Part shown: positions 8,725-16,840 of the stretch, one piece after another
Layout of the letters: each line of letters starts with the position of its first letter
How positions within the stretch are numbered: the first letter of the stretch is position 1
Source of the DNA: a virus
Reading direction: 5' to 3' (one strand)
Virus record (IMG/VR): IMGVR_UViG_3300023184_000031
Location: 42,256 to 106,255 of that record
Length of the DNA stretch: 64,000 bases
Position numbers and translations under genes: made by a program
Notes under the pieces: model-generated
The model's input: only the letters and a program-made list of their open reading frames with translations
The model's database searches: none
What the model was told of the DNA's origin: nothing

Positions 8725-9348
8725 ATGAAACAACTACTCATAGACCATACACCCTTTAAAATAGCTAAGCTAACGCTTACCGAAGGTAAATCTACCAACG
8801 GTAGAATGTTACTTGAAGGTAAACTACAAGAAGCTGAAGTGAAGAATGGTAACGGCCGCAGATACCCACGCGAAGTATTAGAACGTGAAGTCAACAAATA
8901 CATACAAGGACCAGTAAAAAATAACAATGCTATGGGAGAATTAGATCACCCAGAATCATCTGTTATTAATTTATCAAATGTATCACACAATATTAAAAAA
9001 GTGTGGTGGGATGGTAATGATTTGATGGGACAACTCGAATTACTTAACACACCATCAGGCAAAATTGCAATGGAACTTGTTAGTGCTGGAATACCATTAG
9101 GTATATCATCACGCGGTATGGGTTCTGTTAAGCAAATTGGCGAGACTGTAGAGGTACAAGACGATTTCGAATTATTATGTTGGGATTTAGTATCAGTACC
9201 ATCAACACCAGAAGCATATATGCATCCAGTTGGTAAACTTTCAACAATGAATGAAGGTAAAAAATATATTGTTAGAGATTATAGCAGAATCAATTCATTA
9301 ATAACTGAAATAATTTGTTCACAAACAGGTGTTTGTCCGCTCTGTTAA
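8725..9348 (+). CDS. gp21: Prohead core protease (gp21-like)
   Basis: 207 residues, near T4 gp21 (212). The serine protease signature is visible: His75 in GELDHPE, Ser128/Ser129 in GISSRG, and Asp154 in CWDLVSVPSTPEAY. These proteases mature inside the prohead and cleave scaffold, capsid and internal proteins after (I/L)xE-type sites. It lies between core candidates and the scaffold gene. The C-terminus has three cysteines (CSQTGVCPLC), unusual here and possibly metal-binding; I do not know its role. Confidence 0.93.
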   Translation: MKQLLIDHTPFKIAKLTLTEGKSTNGRMLLEGKLQEAEVKNGNGRRYPREVLEREVNKYIQGPVKNNNAMGELDHPESSVINLSNVSHNIKKVWWDGNDLMGQLELLNTPSGKIAMELVSAGIPLGISSRGMGSVKQIGETVEVQDDFELLCWDLVSVPSTPEAYMHPVGKLSTMNEGKKYIVRDYSRINSLITEIICSQTGVCPLC

Positions 9349-9375
9349 ATATTTGCGGTTTTCAATATCTACATA

Positions 9376-9383
9376 TATTTATG
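9376..9383 (+). promoter_or_regulatory. TATTTATG promoter-like element before scaffold
   Basis: TATTTATG abuts the terminator stem that begins at 9383. If transcription starts just downstream, the hairpin would lie in the 5' leader of the scaffold message rather than end the previous one. Confidence 0.35.
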
Positions 9384-9413
9384 GGTAGCCTACAATAAGC
9401 TACCCTATTTTTA
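9383..9413 (+). terminator. Hairpin between protease and scaffold genes
   Basis: Seven-base stem GGGTAGC/GCTACCC (9383–9389 with 9399–9405) followed by TATTTTTA. The 152-nt spacer 9349–9500 also holds a second hairpin and a ribosome binding site. Confidence 0.65.
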
Positions 9414-9448
9414 TCCTCATGTAGCTTTGGTATTATAAATCCACACAT

Positions 9449-9492
9449 TAAGATTCCCAATAATCTTATTTCCGTAATTAAATTTAAGGAGA
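9449..9492 (+). promoter_or_regulatory. Leader hairpin and strong Shine-Dalgarno of the scaffold gene
   Basis: Hairpin TAAGATT/AATCTTA (9449–9455 with 9462–9468), then AAGGAGA at 9486–9492, 8 nt before the ATG at 9501. Almost all other genes here lack a recognisable Shine-Dalgarno, so this one stands out. Confidence 0.6.
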
Positions 9493-9500
9493 AAATTTTT

Positions 9501-10607
9501 ATGTCAAACAAAAACCTATTTAAAGAGGCTATCGCAGATGCAAAAGCAGTTCGCGAAGCAGCGTTAGCAAACGCAAAAGCCGCTCTTGAAGAAGCTCTGA
9601 CTCCGAAACTTCAATCTATGTTAGCTGCAAAGTTAAACGAGATGGATTATGAAGGAGAAGTTGAAGATCTTGAAGAAGACGCAGAAATGGAAGAAGGATT
9701 TGCTACATCTCACGGAGATGATAGCGATGAAAATCTTGATTTCAATTTAGAAGAAAATGATGAATTGGAAGAAGATTTCGATTTATCTGAAATTTTAGCT
9801 GAACTTGATGAAGAAGAATTCAGTGAACCTTACACAGACGAAAAACCTTTTAAAGACATCAAAGGTACTGAAAGAGGCTACGTTAAAGAAGCTAAAGAAG
9901 AAGATGAAGAAGAAGAATCTGAAGAAGGTGAAGAAATGCCTGAAGAAGGTGAAGAAATGCCTGAAGATATTGATTCTTTAAAATCATTAATTCAAAGCCT
10001 TATTGCTCAGGAAATGGGTAACGAAGGTGGAGAAATGCACGATGAACCAGATGCAGATAACGCTGGTGGTCCAAGTGATCACGATGCAGATAATGCAGAT
10101 GATGAAATCAATTTAGATGAATTATTAGCTGAATTAGATGCTTTAGGCGAAAGCGATGAACTCGAAGAGCGTAAAAAATCTAAGCACGAAAAAGGTGAAA
10201 CTAAAGCTCAAGAAAAAGCAGAACATGCTTCAGGAAAAGAGAAAGCAGAGAAATCTGAAATGAAAGAAGCTATCGCTACTATCAACACTCTTCGTCATGA
10301 ATTAAATGAAGTTAACTTATTAAACGCTAAGTTACTTTATGTTAATAAGATCTTTAAAGCAAAGAACTTATCAGAATCACAAAAGTTACAAGTAATTGCG
10401 TCTTTTGACAAAGCAACTACAGCTAAAGAAGCTAAAGTTGTTTTTGAATCATTGAACGCAACATTGACCCCATCAACTGCTAAAAAGCAAATTAAAGAAT
10501 CTATGGGATTCGCTTCAAGAGCAGCTGGTGTTGCACCTAATAAAGCAATCGTTGAATCAAACGATGTTATTACTAGAATGCAAAAACTCGCAAACATTAT
10601 TAAATAA
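9501..10607 (+). CDS. gp22: Prohead scaffold protein (gp22-like)
   Basis: 368 residues, strongly acidic (long Glu/Asp runs about 50–80 and 125–150), helical, without cysteines. The N-terminal Ala-rich helix and the C-terminal helix ending RMQKLANIIK frame a disordered acidic centre, as expected for a T4-type scaffold core. It would fill the prohead and be degraded by the upstream protease; LNE and similar (I/L)xE sites occur. The position between protease and major capsid genes supports the call. Length exceeds T4 gp22 (269), mostly through acidic expansion. Confidence 0.85.
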   Translation: MSNKNLFKEAIADAKAVREAALANAKAALEEALTPKLQSMLAAKLNEMDYEGEVEDLEEDAEMEEGFATSHGDDSDENLDFNLEENDELEEDFDLSEILAELDEEEFSEPYTDEKPFKDIKGTERGYVKEAKEEDEEEESEEGEEMPEEGEEMPEDIDSLKSLIQSLIAQEMGNEGGEMHDEPDADNAGGPSDHDADNADDEINLDELLAELDALGESDELEERKKSKHEKGETKAQEKAEHASGKEKAEKSEMKEAIATINTLRHELNEVNLLNAKLLYVNKIFKAKNLSESQKLQVIASFDKATTAKEAKVVFESLNATLTPSTAKKQIKESMGFASRAAGVAPNKAIVESNDVITRMQKLANIIK

Positions 10608-10628
10608 AACAAAACAAATTTTAAACAA

Positions 10629-12278
10629 ATGAACATTCAACAACTTTTAGAATCGTCTAATCAGTACAAAGTAATTGCTGATGACGCAAAAAAACTTTCC
10701 CACAAGTGGGGTAAGTCTGGCCTTTTAGAAGGCATTAAAAGCGAAACTGATCGCAACACAATGGCTATGCTATTGGAAAATCAGGCAAAACAATTAGTTA
10801 CAGAAGCTTCTTCAACTGGTACTCAAACTCCAGGTGCTGGTGCTTATTCTGGTGAATCTTGGAACGGCGTTGCTCTTCCATTGGTACGTAGAGTATTTGG
10901 TGAAATCGCTGCTAAAGAATTCGTTAGTGTACAACCAATGAACTTACCTTCAGGTCTTGTATTCTATCTTGATTTCAAATATGGCACTAATATTAATCCA
11001 TTCACTAGTGGCGGTTCTTTGTATGGCGCTAATACTTCTACAAACGTAACTGATATTACTTCAGCTTCATTATATGGTGCTGGTAAATTTGGTTATTCAA
11101 TCAATCAGTATACTCAGTCAAGTATTACTGTAGTAAGTGGTTCTGCTACATGGGCTGATTTTAACTTTGATTCAGATTATTCATCTTCTGCTGCTGCTGG
11201 TCAATATGCTAAAATTCAAGTTCCATTACCTAATGGCTTTGATAAGAATGGTGTAAGAGCCTTTACAATTGTATCAGGTTCTACTATTGCTGCTACAGAT
11301 GTTTTACAAAACTTTACAACTCTTAATGTTGCTCAAACTACAGCTTCATTTTTTGTTACTGGTAGTAAAATTTCTCAAGCTGGTACTGGTTCTTTCGTTT
11401 TGTATTATGATTTTGCTCCTCAAGATTCTGGTAGTGGTCAATTCCGCGGTGATTTTGAAGATGGTGTTACTAAACAACCAGGTAATGCTGCTCCTTCAAC
11501 AATCAATATCCCAGAAATTAACGTTCAGTTAAAATCTGAAGCAATCGTTGCTAAAACTCGTAAGTTAAAAGCACAATGGACACCGGAATTCGCTCAAGAT
11601 CTTAACGCTTACCATAGCGTAGATGCTGAAGCTGAATTAACTGGTATCTTATCTCAATATATTTCAATGGAAATTGATTTAGAATTGTTAGATATGTTGA
11701 TTCAAAACGCATACACTACGGATGCATGGTCTGCAATTAATAACACAACTATTGCTGTTAGTGGTACTGGTACTAGTACAGTTTTATCTAACCCAACAAC
11801 TAATACAGCTGGTTATTACAATACACAAGGTGGTTGGTTCCAAACTTTAGGTACTAAATTACAAAAAGTTTCTAACAAAATCCATCAGTTGACTTTAAGA
11901 GGTGGCGCAAACTTCATGGTTTGTTCTCCTACAGTTGCTACAATTATTGAGTCAATCCCAGGATTTGCTGCTGATGGTACAGGTGAAAAATTAGAGTACA
12001 ACTTCGGTATCCAGAAAGTAGGTAGCTTGAACAGTCGCTACAAGGTTTACAAAAATCCGTATATGACTGAGAACGTTATCTTGATGGGTTACAAAGGATC
12101 TCAATTCTTGGAATGTGGTGCTGTATTTGCTCCATATGTTCCATTAATCATGACTCCATTGTTATACGATCCAAGTACATTCACACCAAGAAAAGGTTTG
12201 ATGACTAGATACGCTAAGAAAATGATCCGTCCTGATTACTATGGTAAGATCTATGTTAGTGGTTTGAATACTATCTAA
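10629..12278 (+). CDS. gp23: Major capsid protein (gp23-like)
   Basis: 549 residues, close to T4 gp23 (521). The N-terminal 59 residues form a charged helical arm ending QLVTE|A, a likely maturation cleavage after Glu59. The mature part begins with a Gly/Ser linker, then GVALPLVRRVFGEIAAKEFVS, typical of T4-type capsid proteins, and ends with the Tyr/Arg-rich YAKKMIRPDYYGKIYVSGL. A Ser/Thr/Gly-rich insertion (about 120–270) carries extra strands compared with a minimal HK97 fold. It is followed by the strongest terminator in the window. Confidence 0.95.
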   Translation: MNIQQLLESSNQYKVIADDAKKLSHKWGKSGLLEGIKSETDRNTMAMLLENQAKQLVTEASSTGTQTPGAGAYSGESWNGVALPLVRRVFGEIAAKEFVSVQPMNLPSGLVFYLDFKYGTNINPFTSGGSLYGANTSTNVTDITSASLYGAGKFGYSINQYTQSSITVVSGSATWADFNFDSDYSSSAAAGQYAKIQVPLPNGFDKNGVRAFTIVSGSTIAATDVLQNFTTLNVAQTTASFFVTGSKISQAGTGSFVLYYDFAPQDSGSGQFRGDFEDGVTKQPGNAAPSTINIPEINVQLKSEAIVAKTRKLKAQWTPEFAQDLNAYHSVDAEAELTGILSQYISMEIDLELLDMLIQNAYTTDAWSAINNTTIAVSGTGTSTVLSNPTTNTAGYYNTQGGWFQTLGTKLQKVSNKIHQLTLRGGANFMVCSPTVATIIESIPGFAADGTGEKLEYNFGIQKVGSLNSRYKVYKNPYMTENVILMGYKGSQFLECGAVFAPYVPLIMTPLLYDPSTFTPRKGLMTRYAKKMIRPDYYGKIYVSGLNTI

Positions 12279-12308
12279 TATTCGTTATAATCTCAGTATT
12301 GTAACTTT

Positions 12309-12339
12309 GAACCCAGGCCCGTAAGCCTGGGTTCTTTTA
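12309..12339 (+). terminator. Strong intrinsic terminator after the capsid gene
   Basis: Perfect 10-bp stem GAACCCAGGC/GCCTGGGTTC (12309–12318 with 12325–12334) followed by TTTT. Confidence 0.9.
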
Positions 12340-12343
12340 TTTA

Positions 12344-12351
12344 TATTTATA
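12344..12351 (+). promoter_or_regulatory. TATTTATA promoter-like octamer before phoH
   Basis: TATTTATA lies just after the terminator and 16 nt before the ATG at 12368. Confidence 0.55.
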
Positions 12352-12367
12352 TGAAACTAATTTATAT

Positions 12368-13048
12368 ATGTCAAATCAAGAAAAAGAAAGTAAACAACAA
12401 CAGAAGAAAGTTTTTAAAAATGAAATAAAATACCAAATACAATTAAATGATGAACAAAAAGAAGCAAAACGATTAATAATAGATAACCAAATAGTTATAG
12501 TAACTGGTCGAGCAGGATGCGGAAAATCGCTAGTATCAGCTCAAACAGCGCTTGACTTTGTGTTTAAAAAGGAATATGACAATATATTTGTTACGCGAGC
12601 CGCCGTTGAAGTAGGCCACTCATTAGGTTTTTTACCGGGTTCATTAAATGAAAAATTTGACCCCTATTTAGAAGCATTTCAAGAAAATTTAATAAAATGT
12701 TATGATAAAGTTAAAATCGAACAGCTCATCAATGATGAAAAAATTAAAGCGCTACCTGTACAATTTATACGTGGCAAAACTGTGGACGACGTACTTGTGG
12801 TGGAGGAAGCCCAAAATCTCACTAAGGCTGAGATGCTTGCTATTATTACAAGGCTTGGGAAGAATGGTAGGATTATAATTAATGGTGATCTTGAACAGAC
12901 AGATATTAGAAATGCTGGAGATAATGGACTTAGATATATAATAGAACTTAGTAAAAAAATATCAGAAATAAAATATATTAAACTTAAACATAACCATAGA
13001 AGTGATCTTGTAGGTAAAATACTAGAGTACGAATATAGTGGCAAATAA
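12368..13048 (+). CDS. phoH: PhoH-like ATPase
   Basis: 226 residues: a basic Lys/Gln-rich start, then a P-loop GRAGCGKS (47–54), a Walker B region VDDVLVVEEAQNL (about 138–150) and the sensor-like NGDLEQTDIR. These match the PhoH family, common in aquatic phages, whose cellular members are cytoplasmic ATPases linked to RNA metabolism or phosphate stress. The phage role is not established. It is flanked by its own terminator and promoter-like elements inside the structural cluster. Confidence 0.88.
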   Translation: MSNQEKESKQQQKKVFKNEIKYQIQLNDEQKEAKRLIIDNQIVIVTGRAGCGKSLVSAQTALDFVFKKEYDNIFVTRAAVEVGHSLGFLPGSLNEKFDPYLEAFQENLIKCYDKVKIEQLINDEKIKALPVQFIRGKTVDDVLVVEEAQNLTKAEMLAIITRLGKNGRIIINGDLEQTDIRNAGDNGLRYIIELSKKISEIKYIKLKHNHRSDLVGKILEYEYSGK

Positions 13049-13062
13049 TAGTAATTCCAGTA

Positions 13063-13070
13063 TATTTATA
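13063..13070 (+). promoter_or_regulatory. TATTTATA promoter-like octamer before neck gene
   Basis: TATTTATA 19 nt before the ATG at 13090. Confidence 0.5.
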
Positions 13071-13089
13071 CATGTTAAATACTATTTAA

Positions 13090-14259
13090 ATGGCTAATAT
13101 ACCAATTTGGAACAATAATCCTGGACCGGTATGGGGTAACACTCCATTTGGTTTCTATGATAATGACTTAGAATTCCAACAAGAAGCGCCATTATTTGCT
13201 ACATGGTGTTCTAGACGTTTAGGTTATCCTGTTGTAGAAATTGAATTACAAGATATAAATTTTTATGCTTGTTTTGAAGAAGCTATTACCACTTATGGTA
13301 ATGAAGTTTATCAATATAAGATTCGTGAAGGATACCTTGCAATGGAAGGTAATATTGTAAATAATGCAATAACCTTTAATAATAAATTAATAACACCCAA
13401 TCTTGGTTCAATTATTCGTATTGCTGAAAATTATGCATCAGAAGCTGGAGTTGGTGGTTATACAACATATTATACAGGATCAATAGAAATGACAGCTAGT
13501 GTTCAAGATTATGATTTAAAAAAATGGGCATTAGATAATGGAATATCAGGCAGTGGTATTGAAATTAAAAAAATATTTTTTGAAGCACCACCAGCAATTG
13601 TTCGTTATTTTGATCCATATGCTGGTACTGGTACTGGCATTCAATCATTATTAGAAACATTTGGATTTGGTCAGATGTCACCTGGTATTAACTTCTTGTT
13701 GATGCCTATCTATTTTGACGTTCAAAAATTACAAGCAATTGAATTGAATGATCAAATTAGAAAATCAGCATTTTCATTTGATTTAGTAAACAATAACTTA
13801 AGAATATTTCCTATACCAGGACGTAATGAACATTTATTTTTTCATTACATCAAACGGGATGAAAGAAATGATGTAACATCAGCAACACCAAATTATGATT
13901 CAGGTTCAAGTATACTAGTAACAAATGTTAGTAATGTACCATATGCTAATCCTATTTTTGGTGAAATTAATTCAGTAGGTAAACAATGGGTTAGACAATA
14001 TGCTTTAGCAGAAGTAAAAGAAACATTAGCATATGTTCGTAAAAAATATGCCACTATTCCTATCCCTGGTGCTGAGGTAACATTAAACGGAGATGATTTA
14101 TTAACAGATGCTAGAGCAGAAAAAGCAGCATTATTAGAACAATTAAGAGCAATGTTAGATATAGCATCACGCAAAACACAACTTGAAAATCAAGCTGCTG
14201 AAGCTGAATCAATGCAAAAAACATTAACTAACGTAGCACTACCAATTTATATATTTTAA
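13090..14259 (+). CDS. gp13: Neck protein gp13-like
   Basis: 389 residues (T4 gp13 309). The N-terminal WNNNPGPVWGNTPFGFYDND and the following helical segment (GYPVVEIELQDINFYACFEEAITTYG) fit the T4-type gp13 head-completion family. The C-terminal half has the helix-rich region with KETLAYVRKKYATIPIPGAEVTLNG. It would dock beneath the portal and connect head to tail together with gp14. Its stop overlaps the next start by 1 nt, and the next two intact structural genes (gp14-like, gp15-like) keep the T4 order. Confidence 0.82.
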   Translation: MANIPIWNNNPGPVWGNTPFGFYDNDLEFQQEAPLFATWCSRRLGYPVVEIELQDINFYACFEEAITTYGNEVYQYKIREGYLAMEGNIVNNAITFNNKLITPNLGSIIRIAENYASEAGVGGYTTYYTGSIEMTASVQDYDLKKWALDNGISGSGIEIKKIFFEAPPAIVRYFDPYAGTGTGIQSLLETFGFGQMSPGINFLLMPIYFDVQKLQAIELNDQIRKSAFSFDLVNNNLRIFPIPGRNEHLFFHYIKRDERNDVTSATPNYDSGSSILVTNVSNVPYANPIFGEINSVGKQWVRQYALAEVKETLAYVRKKYATIPIPGAEVTLNGDDLLTDARAEKAALLEQLRAMLDIASRKTQLENQAAEAESMQKTLTNVALPIYIF

Positions 14260-14597
14260 TGATTAAATTACAAGACATATTATTAGAAGCTGTTAGTTTA
14301 GATAAAATAGATGTATTAATTAAAACATCTACTGATATAAACAAAGTAGATATATATAATCAAATTAGAGCACTTGCTGGTGTGGTTGTTGTAACTGTAG
14401 AGCAAAGCGAATTTTTAGATAGTAAAGCAACAGATAAATTTGAATATTCATTGTTACATATGAAATATATTGTAACAGCAGATTCTAAAACAGATATTAA
14501 TAAAATTAAAATAAATGCTCTAGTAACAACACGTATACCAGGACTATTACAATTTATTCCAAGATATAAAACAGCACAAAACGTAGGTAAATACTAA
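14259..14597 (+). CDS. Small protein with MIKLQDILLE tag, alpha/beta fold
   Basis: 112 residues. MIKLQDILLE|A is one of three near-identical N-terminal tags in the window and ends in LLE, an (I/L)xE-type cleavage motif. The body (KIDVLIKTSTDINKVDIYNQ onwards) has alternating strands and helices like a ferredoxin-type or small adaptor fold, and ends in a basic patch RYKTAQNVGKY. It sits between neck genes with a 1-nt overlap upstream. Function unknown; it may be a virion component. Confidence 0.6.
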   Translation: MIKLQDILLEAVSLDKIDVLIKTSTDINKVDIYNQIRALAGVVVVTVEQSEFLDSKATDKFEYSLLHMKYIVTADSKTDINKIKINALVTTRIPGLLQFIPRYKTAQNVGKY

Positions 14598-14602
14598 ATA
14601 AC

Positions 14603-14707
14603 ATGGCTTATTTATATAGACATATAAGATTAGATAAAAATAAACCTTTTTATGTAGGTATAGGGGATAATGACAACAATAATTATAAAAGAGCACACTC
14701 TAAGTAA
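14603..14707 (+). pseudogene. Truncated GIY-YIG homing endonuclease remnant
   Basis: A 34-codon frame, MAYLYRHIRLDKNKPFYVGI followed by GDNDNNNYKRAHSK and a stop. It matches the start of a GIY-YIG nuclease of the class with YLYRHIR...PFYVGIG and the Lys/Arg stretch after it, but lacks all later catalytic residues. It lies in the 129-nt gap between a small tagged gene and the gp14-like gene. I read it as the leftover of a decayed homing endonuclease; a functional micro-protein is less likely. Confidence 0.6.
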
Positions 14708-14726
14708 AATATAAAATAAATTTAGT

Positions 14727-15263
14727 ATGAGTCTTTATGGAGGGAACCGTGATGTTAGTCTATTTAGACACTTAAATAGAGAATTGCTGAATAATATTAT
14801 TGAGCAAAAGGTAGGATATTATAAAATTAATTTAGATAAATCTCCATCAAACATGTATGGTGAATCTACTAAAAAAATATATAACGATCCTGTATTATTA
14901 AACTGTTTAATTGAAAGAGGGGATACAGCTCCATTAACAAATGACTTTGGTATGGATGTTACTCGTCCTATGAAATTTCGTTTTTTAAGAGATGATCTAG
15001 CAGGAATAGATTTAAGTACAGATCAACTGGCAGATGGATTAGGATTTACATATAATATAGTACCAGAAGTTGGTGATATTATTTTATGGAATAATGACTA
15101 TTATGAAGCAAATAACGTAAATGAAAACCAATTAGTAGTAGGTAAAGATCCATTATATTCATATTCAACAGACACAGACGGATATGGTAGCTCTTGGTCT
15201 ATAATACTAGAATGTTTCTATATACGTCCAGAAAAAGTAGGTATAACAAAAGAAAGATTATAA
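14727..15263 (+). CDS. gp14: Neck protein gp14-like
   Basis: 178 residues (T4 gp14 256). The N-terminal SLFRHLNRELLNNIIEQKVG and ERGDTAPLTNDFGMDVTRPM region resemble short gp14 neck proteins of marine T4-like phages. GDIILWNNDYYEANNVNENQ gives a beta-rich middle. It would form the lower neck ring joining head and tail. An in-frame start is clear at ATG 14727; the spacer upstream contains the endonuclease remnant. Confidence 0.72.
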   Translation: MSLYGGNRDVSLFRHLNRELLNNIIEQKVGYYKINLDKSPSNMYGESTKKIYNDPVLLNCLIERGDTAPLTNDFGMDVTRPMKFRFLRDDLAGIDLSTDQLADGLGFTYNIVPEVGDIILWNNDYYEANNVNENQLVVGKDPLYSYSTDTDGYGSSWSIILECFYIRPEKVGITKERL

Positions 15264-15265
15264 CA

Positions 15266-15610
15266 ATGATAAAACTAACTGATTTAATTAAGGAATTAAG
15301 CAAGCCAGAAAATATATATTCTCCTGGAGTAAATCCTGATGAACCCTCTGATGATTTTTTAAAGAAAGGATTCAGAATGAAAGATACAACAACAAATCCT
15401 GAAACAGGAACAACAATATCTAATGTAGAATATTTACCTAATTTTGATAGAATTAAAATGGAAATTGGTAACTTTGCTAAAACATTTAGAACATATAAGT
15501 TTAGCGCTGACCCTGATATTGCATCAGTAGCAACTAAATTAGTTACATCTTTAAACAAAGCAGATCAATTAACTACTGTACTAAAAGAAATGATTAAGAA
15601 CAGAAGATAA
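15266..15610 (+). CDS. Small protein with MIKLTDLIKE tag
   Basis: 114 residues from the ATG at 15266, 2 nt after the gp14-like stop; a TTG 72 nt upstream would lie inside gp14 and remove the conserved start. MIKLTDLIKE is almost the same, in bases and residues, as the start of the kinase-like gene at 49091, and ends in IKE, an (I/L)xE motif. The body has a Pro/Gly-rich part then a helical C-terminus. Its stop overlaps the next start. Unknown function. Confidence 0.6.
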   Translation: MIKLTDLIKELSKPENIYSPGVNPDEPSDDFLKKGFRMKDTTTNPETGTTISNVEYLPNFDRIKMEIGNFAKTFRTYKFSADPDIASVATKLVTSLNKADQLTTVLKEMIKNRR

Positions 15611-16464
15611 TGGCTAGACCACTAAAACCAATACCGAAAAACCAATCAGAGGTAACTCATGAGCTGATTAATCCATATTTGGAAAATGTTCAAGGTAGAC
15701 TTGATAGCGAAACGGTATTTGATCATAATCGCGGTACAGATTATTCTATGAAGAATGATACTGTAAAGGATATTAGTATTGGTTTAGAGGATATTGATAG
15801 TGCTATAATGTATTATTTTACTAATGTAATTAAACCCAACGTATTTCACAACGGAAATCAACTAGAAGTTCCTGTAATATACGGCTCACCTGAAAGATGG
15901 AAATCCGTACAAGTAGACGGCTTTTACCGCGATAATAGTGGCCGTTTAATGGTACCACTTATAATGTTTAAACGTGAAACTGTTGAAAAAGATAGATCAA
16001 TAGGTAATAAATTAGATGGTAATCAAGTACATAATTATCAAGTAGTAGGATCAAAATATAATATTAGAAATGCATATGATCAATTTGATATAATTAACAA
16101 TAGAACACCCTCTGAACAATATTACATAACAACTGTACCTGATTATATAACAGTGACGTATAACTGTATTATATTTACGGATTATGTTGAACAAAACAAC
16201 AAAATAGTAGAGGCAGTTGAATTTGCCTCAGATTCATATTGGGGTGATCCGGCAAGATGGAAGTTTAGAGCAATGATTGATTCTATTGCTACAACAACAA
16301 TGTTAAACGAGAGTGAAGATAGAGCAGCAAAATCATCATTTAATATTAAAGTAAATGGATATATATTACCAAATACAGTTAATAAAGATATGGCCACAGC
16401 ACGTAGTAAATTTTATACTAAGTCACAAGTGGTATTTACAATGGAAACAACAGGAAGTATATAA
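15610..16464 (+). CDS. Putative tail completion / sheath stabiliser (gp15-like)
   Basis: 284 residues, similar to T4 gp15 (272). The centre (GLEDIDSAIMYYFTNVIKPN to ERWKSVQVDGFYRD) and the late segment FNIKVNGYILPNT resemble phage tail terminator folds. It follows the neck genes in the T4-like order 13-14-15. The protein would cap the tail tube and hold the sheath end before head joining. Assignment to gp15 rather than gp3 rests on size and position. Confidence 0.55.
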   Translation: MARPLKPIPKNQSEVTHELINPYLENVQGRLDSETVFDHNRGTDYSMKNDTVKDISIGLEDIDSAIMYYFTNVIKPNVFHNGNQLEVPVIYGSPERWKSVQVDGFYRDNSGRLMVPLIMFKRETVEKDRSIGNKLDGNQVHNYQVVGSKYNIRNAYDQFDIINNRTPSEQYYITTVPDYITVTYNCIIFTDYVEQNNKIVEAVEFASDSYWGDPARWKFRAMIDSIATTTMLNESEDRAAKSSFNIKVNGYILPNTVNKDMATARSKFYTKSQVVFTMETTGSI

Positions 16465-16474
16465 ATAAAATAAT

Positions 16475-16840
16475 ATGGCAGCAGGAAAATATTCATTATT
16501 AATAGAACAAGGCACAACATTAAATCTTAGTTTAGCATATAAAGATGCTAATAATGTTCCTATTGATTTAACAGATTATAGTGCTCAAATGCAAATTAAA
16601 AATAATTATGCCGATAGCGCTACAACAACATATTTTTCATTAAGTAGTACATTAGACCCAGATGGTACTGGTATAACACTAGGTGGAGTATCAGGTACAA
16701 TAGGAATATTTATTTCAGCTGTTTCCACATCAGCTGCTAATTTTGATACCGCATACTATGATTTAGAAATAACATCGGGTAGTATTGTAACACGTTTAAT
16801 TGAAGGAACTGTTAAATTAAGTAAAGAAGTAACTAGATAA
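16475..16840 (+). CDS. BppU-like baseplate/fibre adaptor domain protein
   Basis: 121 residues, all beta. The pattern EQGTTLNLSLAYKDANNVPI, then DLTDYSAQMQIK, YYDLEI and a final EVTR, fits the small immunoglobulin-like domain common at the N-terminus of phage receptor-binding or upper baseplate proteins. Its stop overlaps the next start, a fibre-like gene, so it may connect that fibre to the virion. Another small virion domain is possible. Confidence 0.55.
   Translation: MAAGKYSLLIEQGTTLNLSLAYKDANNVPIDLTDYSAQMQIKNNYADSATTTYFSLSSTLDPDGTGITLGGVSGTIGIFISAVSTSAANFDTAYYDLEITSGSIVTRLIEGTVKLSKEVTR

Noticed and set aside
11269-11532. 87-codon overlapping frame in the capsid gene
   Set aside because: Leu-rich shadow frame inside gp23; no independent leader.
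15194-15265. Upstream TTG start for the 114-residue tagged protein
   Set aside because: Would lie inside the gp14-like gene and destroy the conserved MIKLTDLIKE start.
16460-16467. TATAAATA, the T4 late promoter core in forward orientation
   Set aside because: Single copy overlapping a stop codon 7 nt before the next ATG in a tight gene pair; the reverse form is the recurring one.
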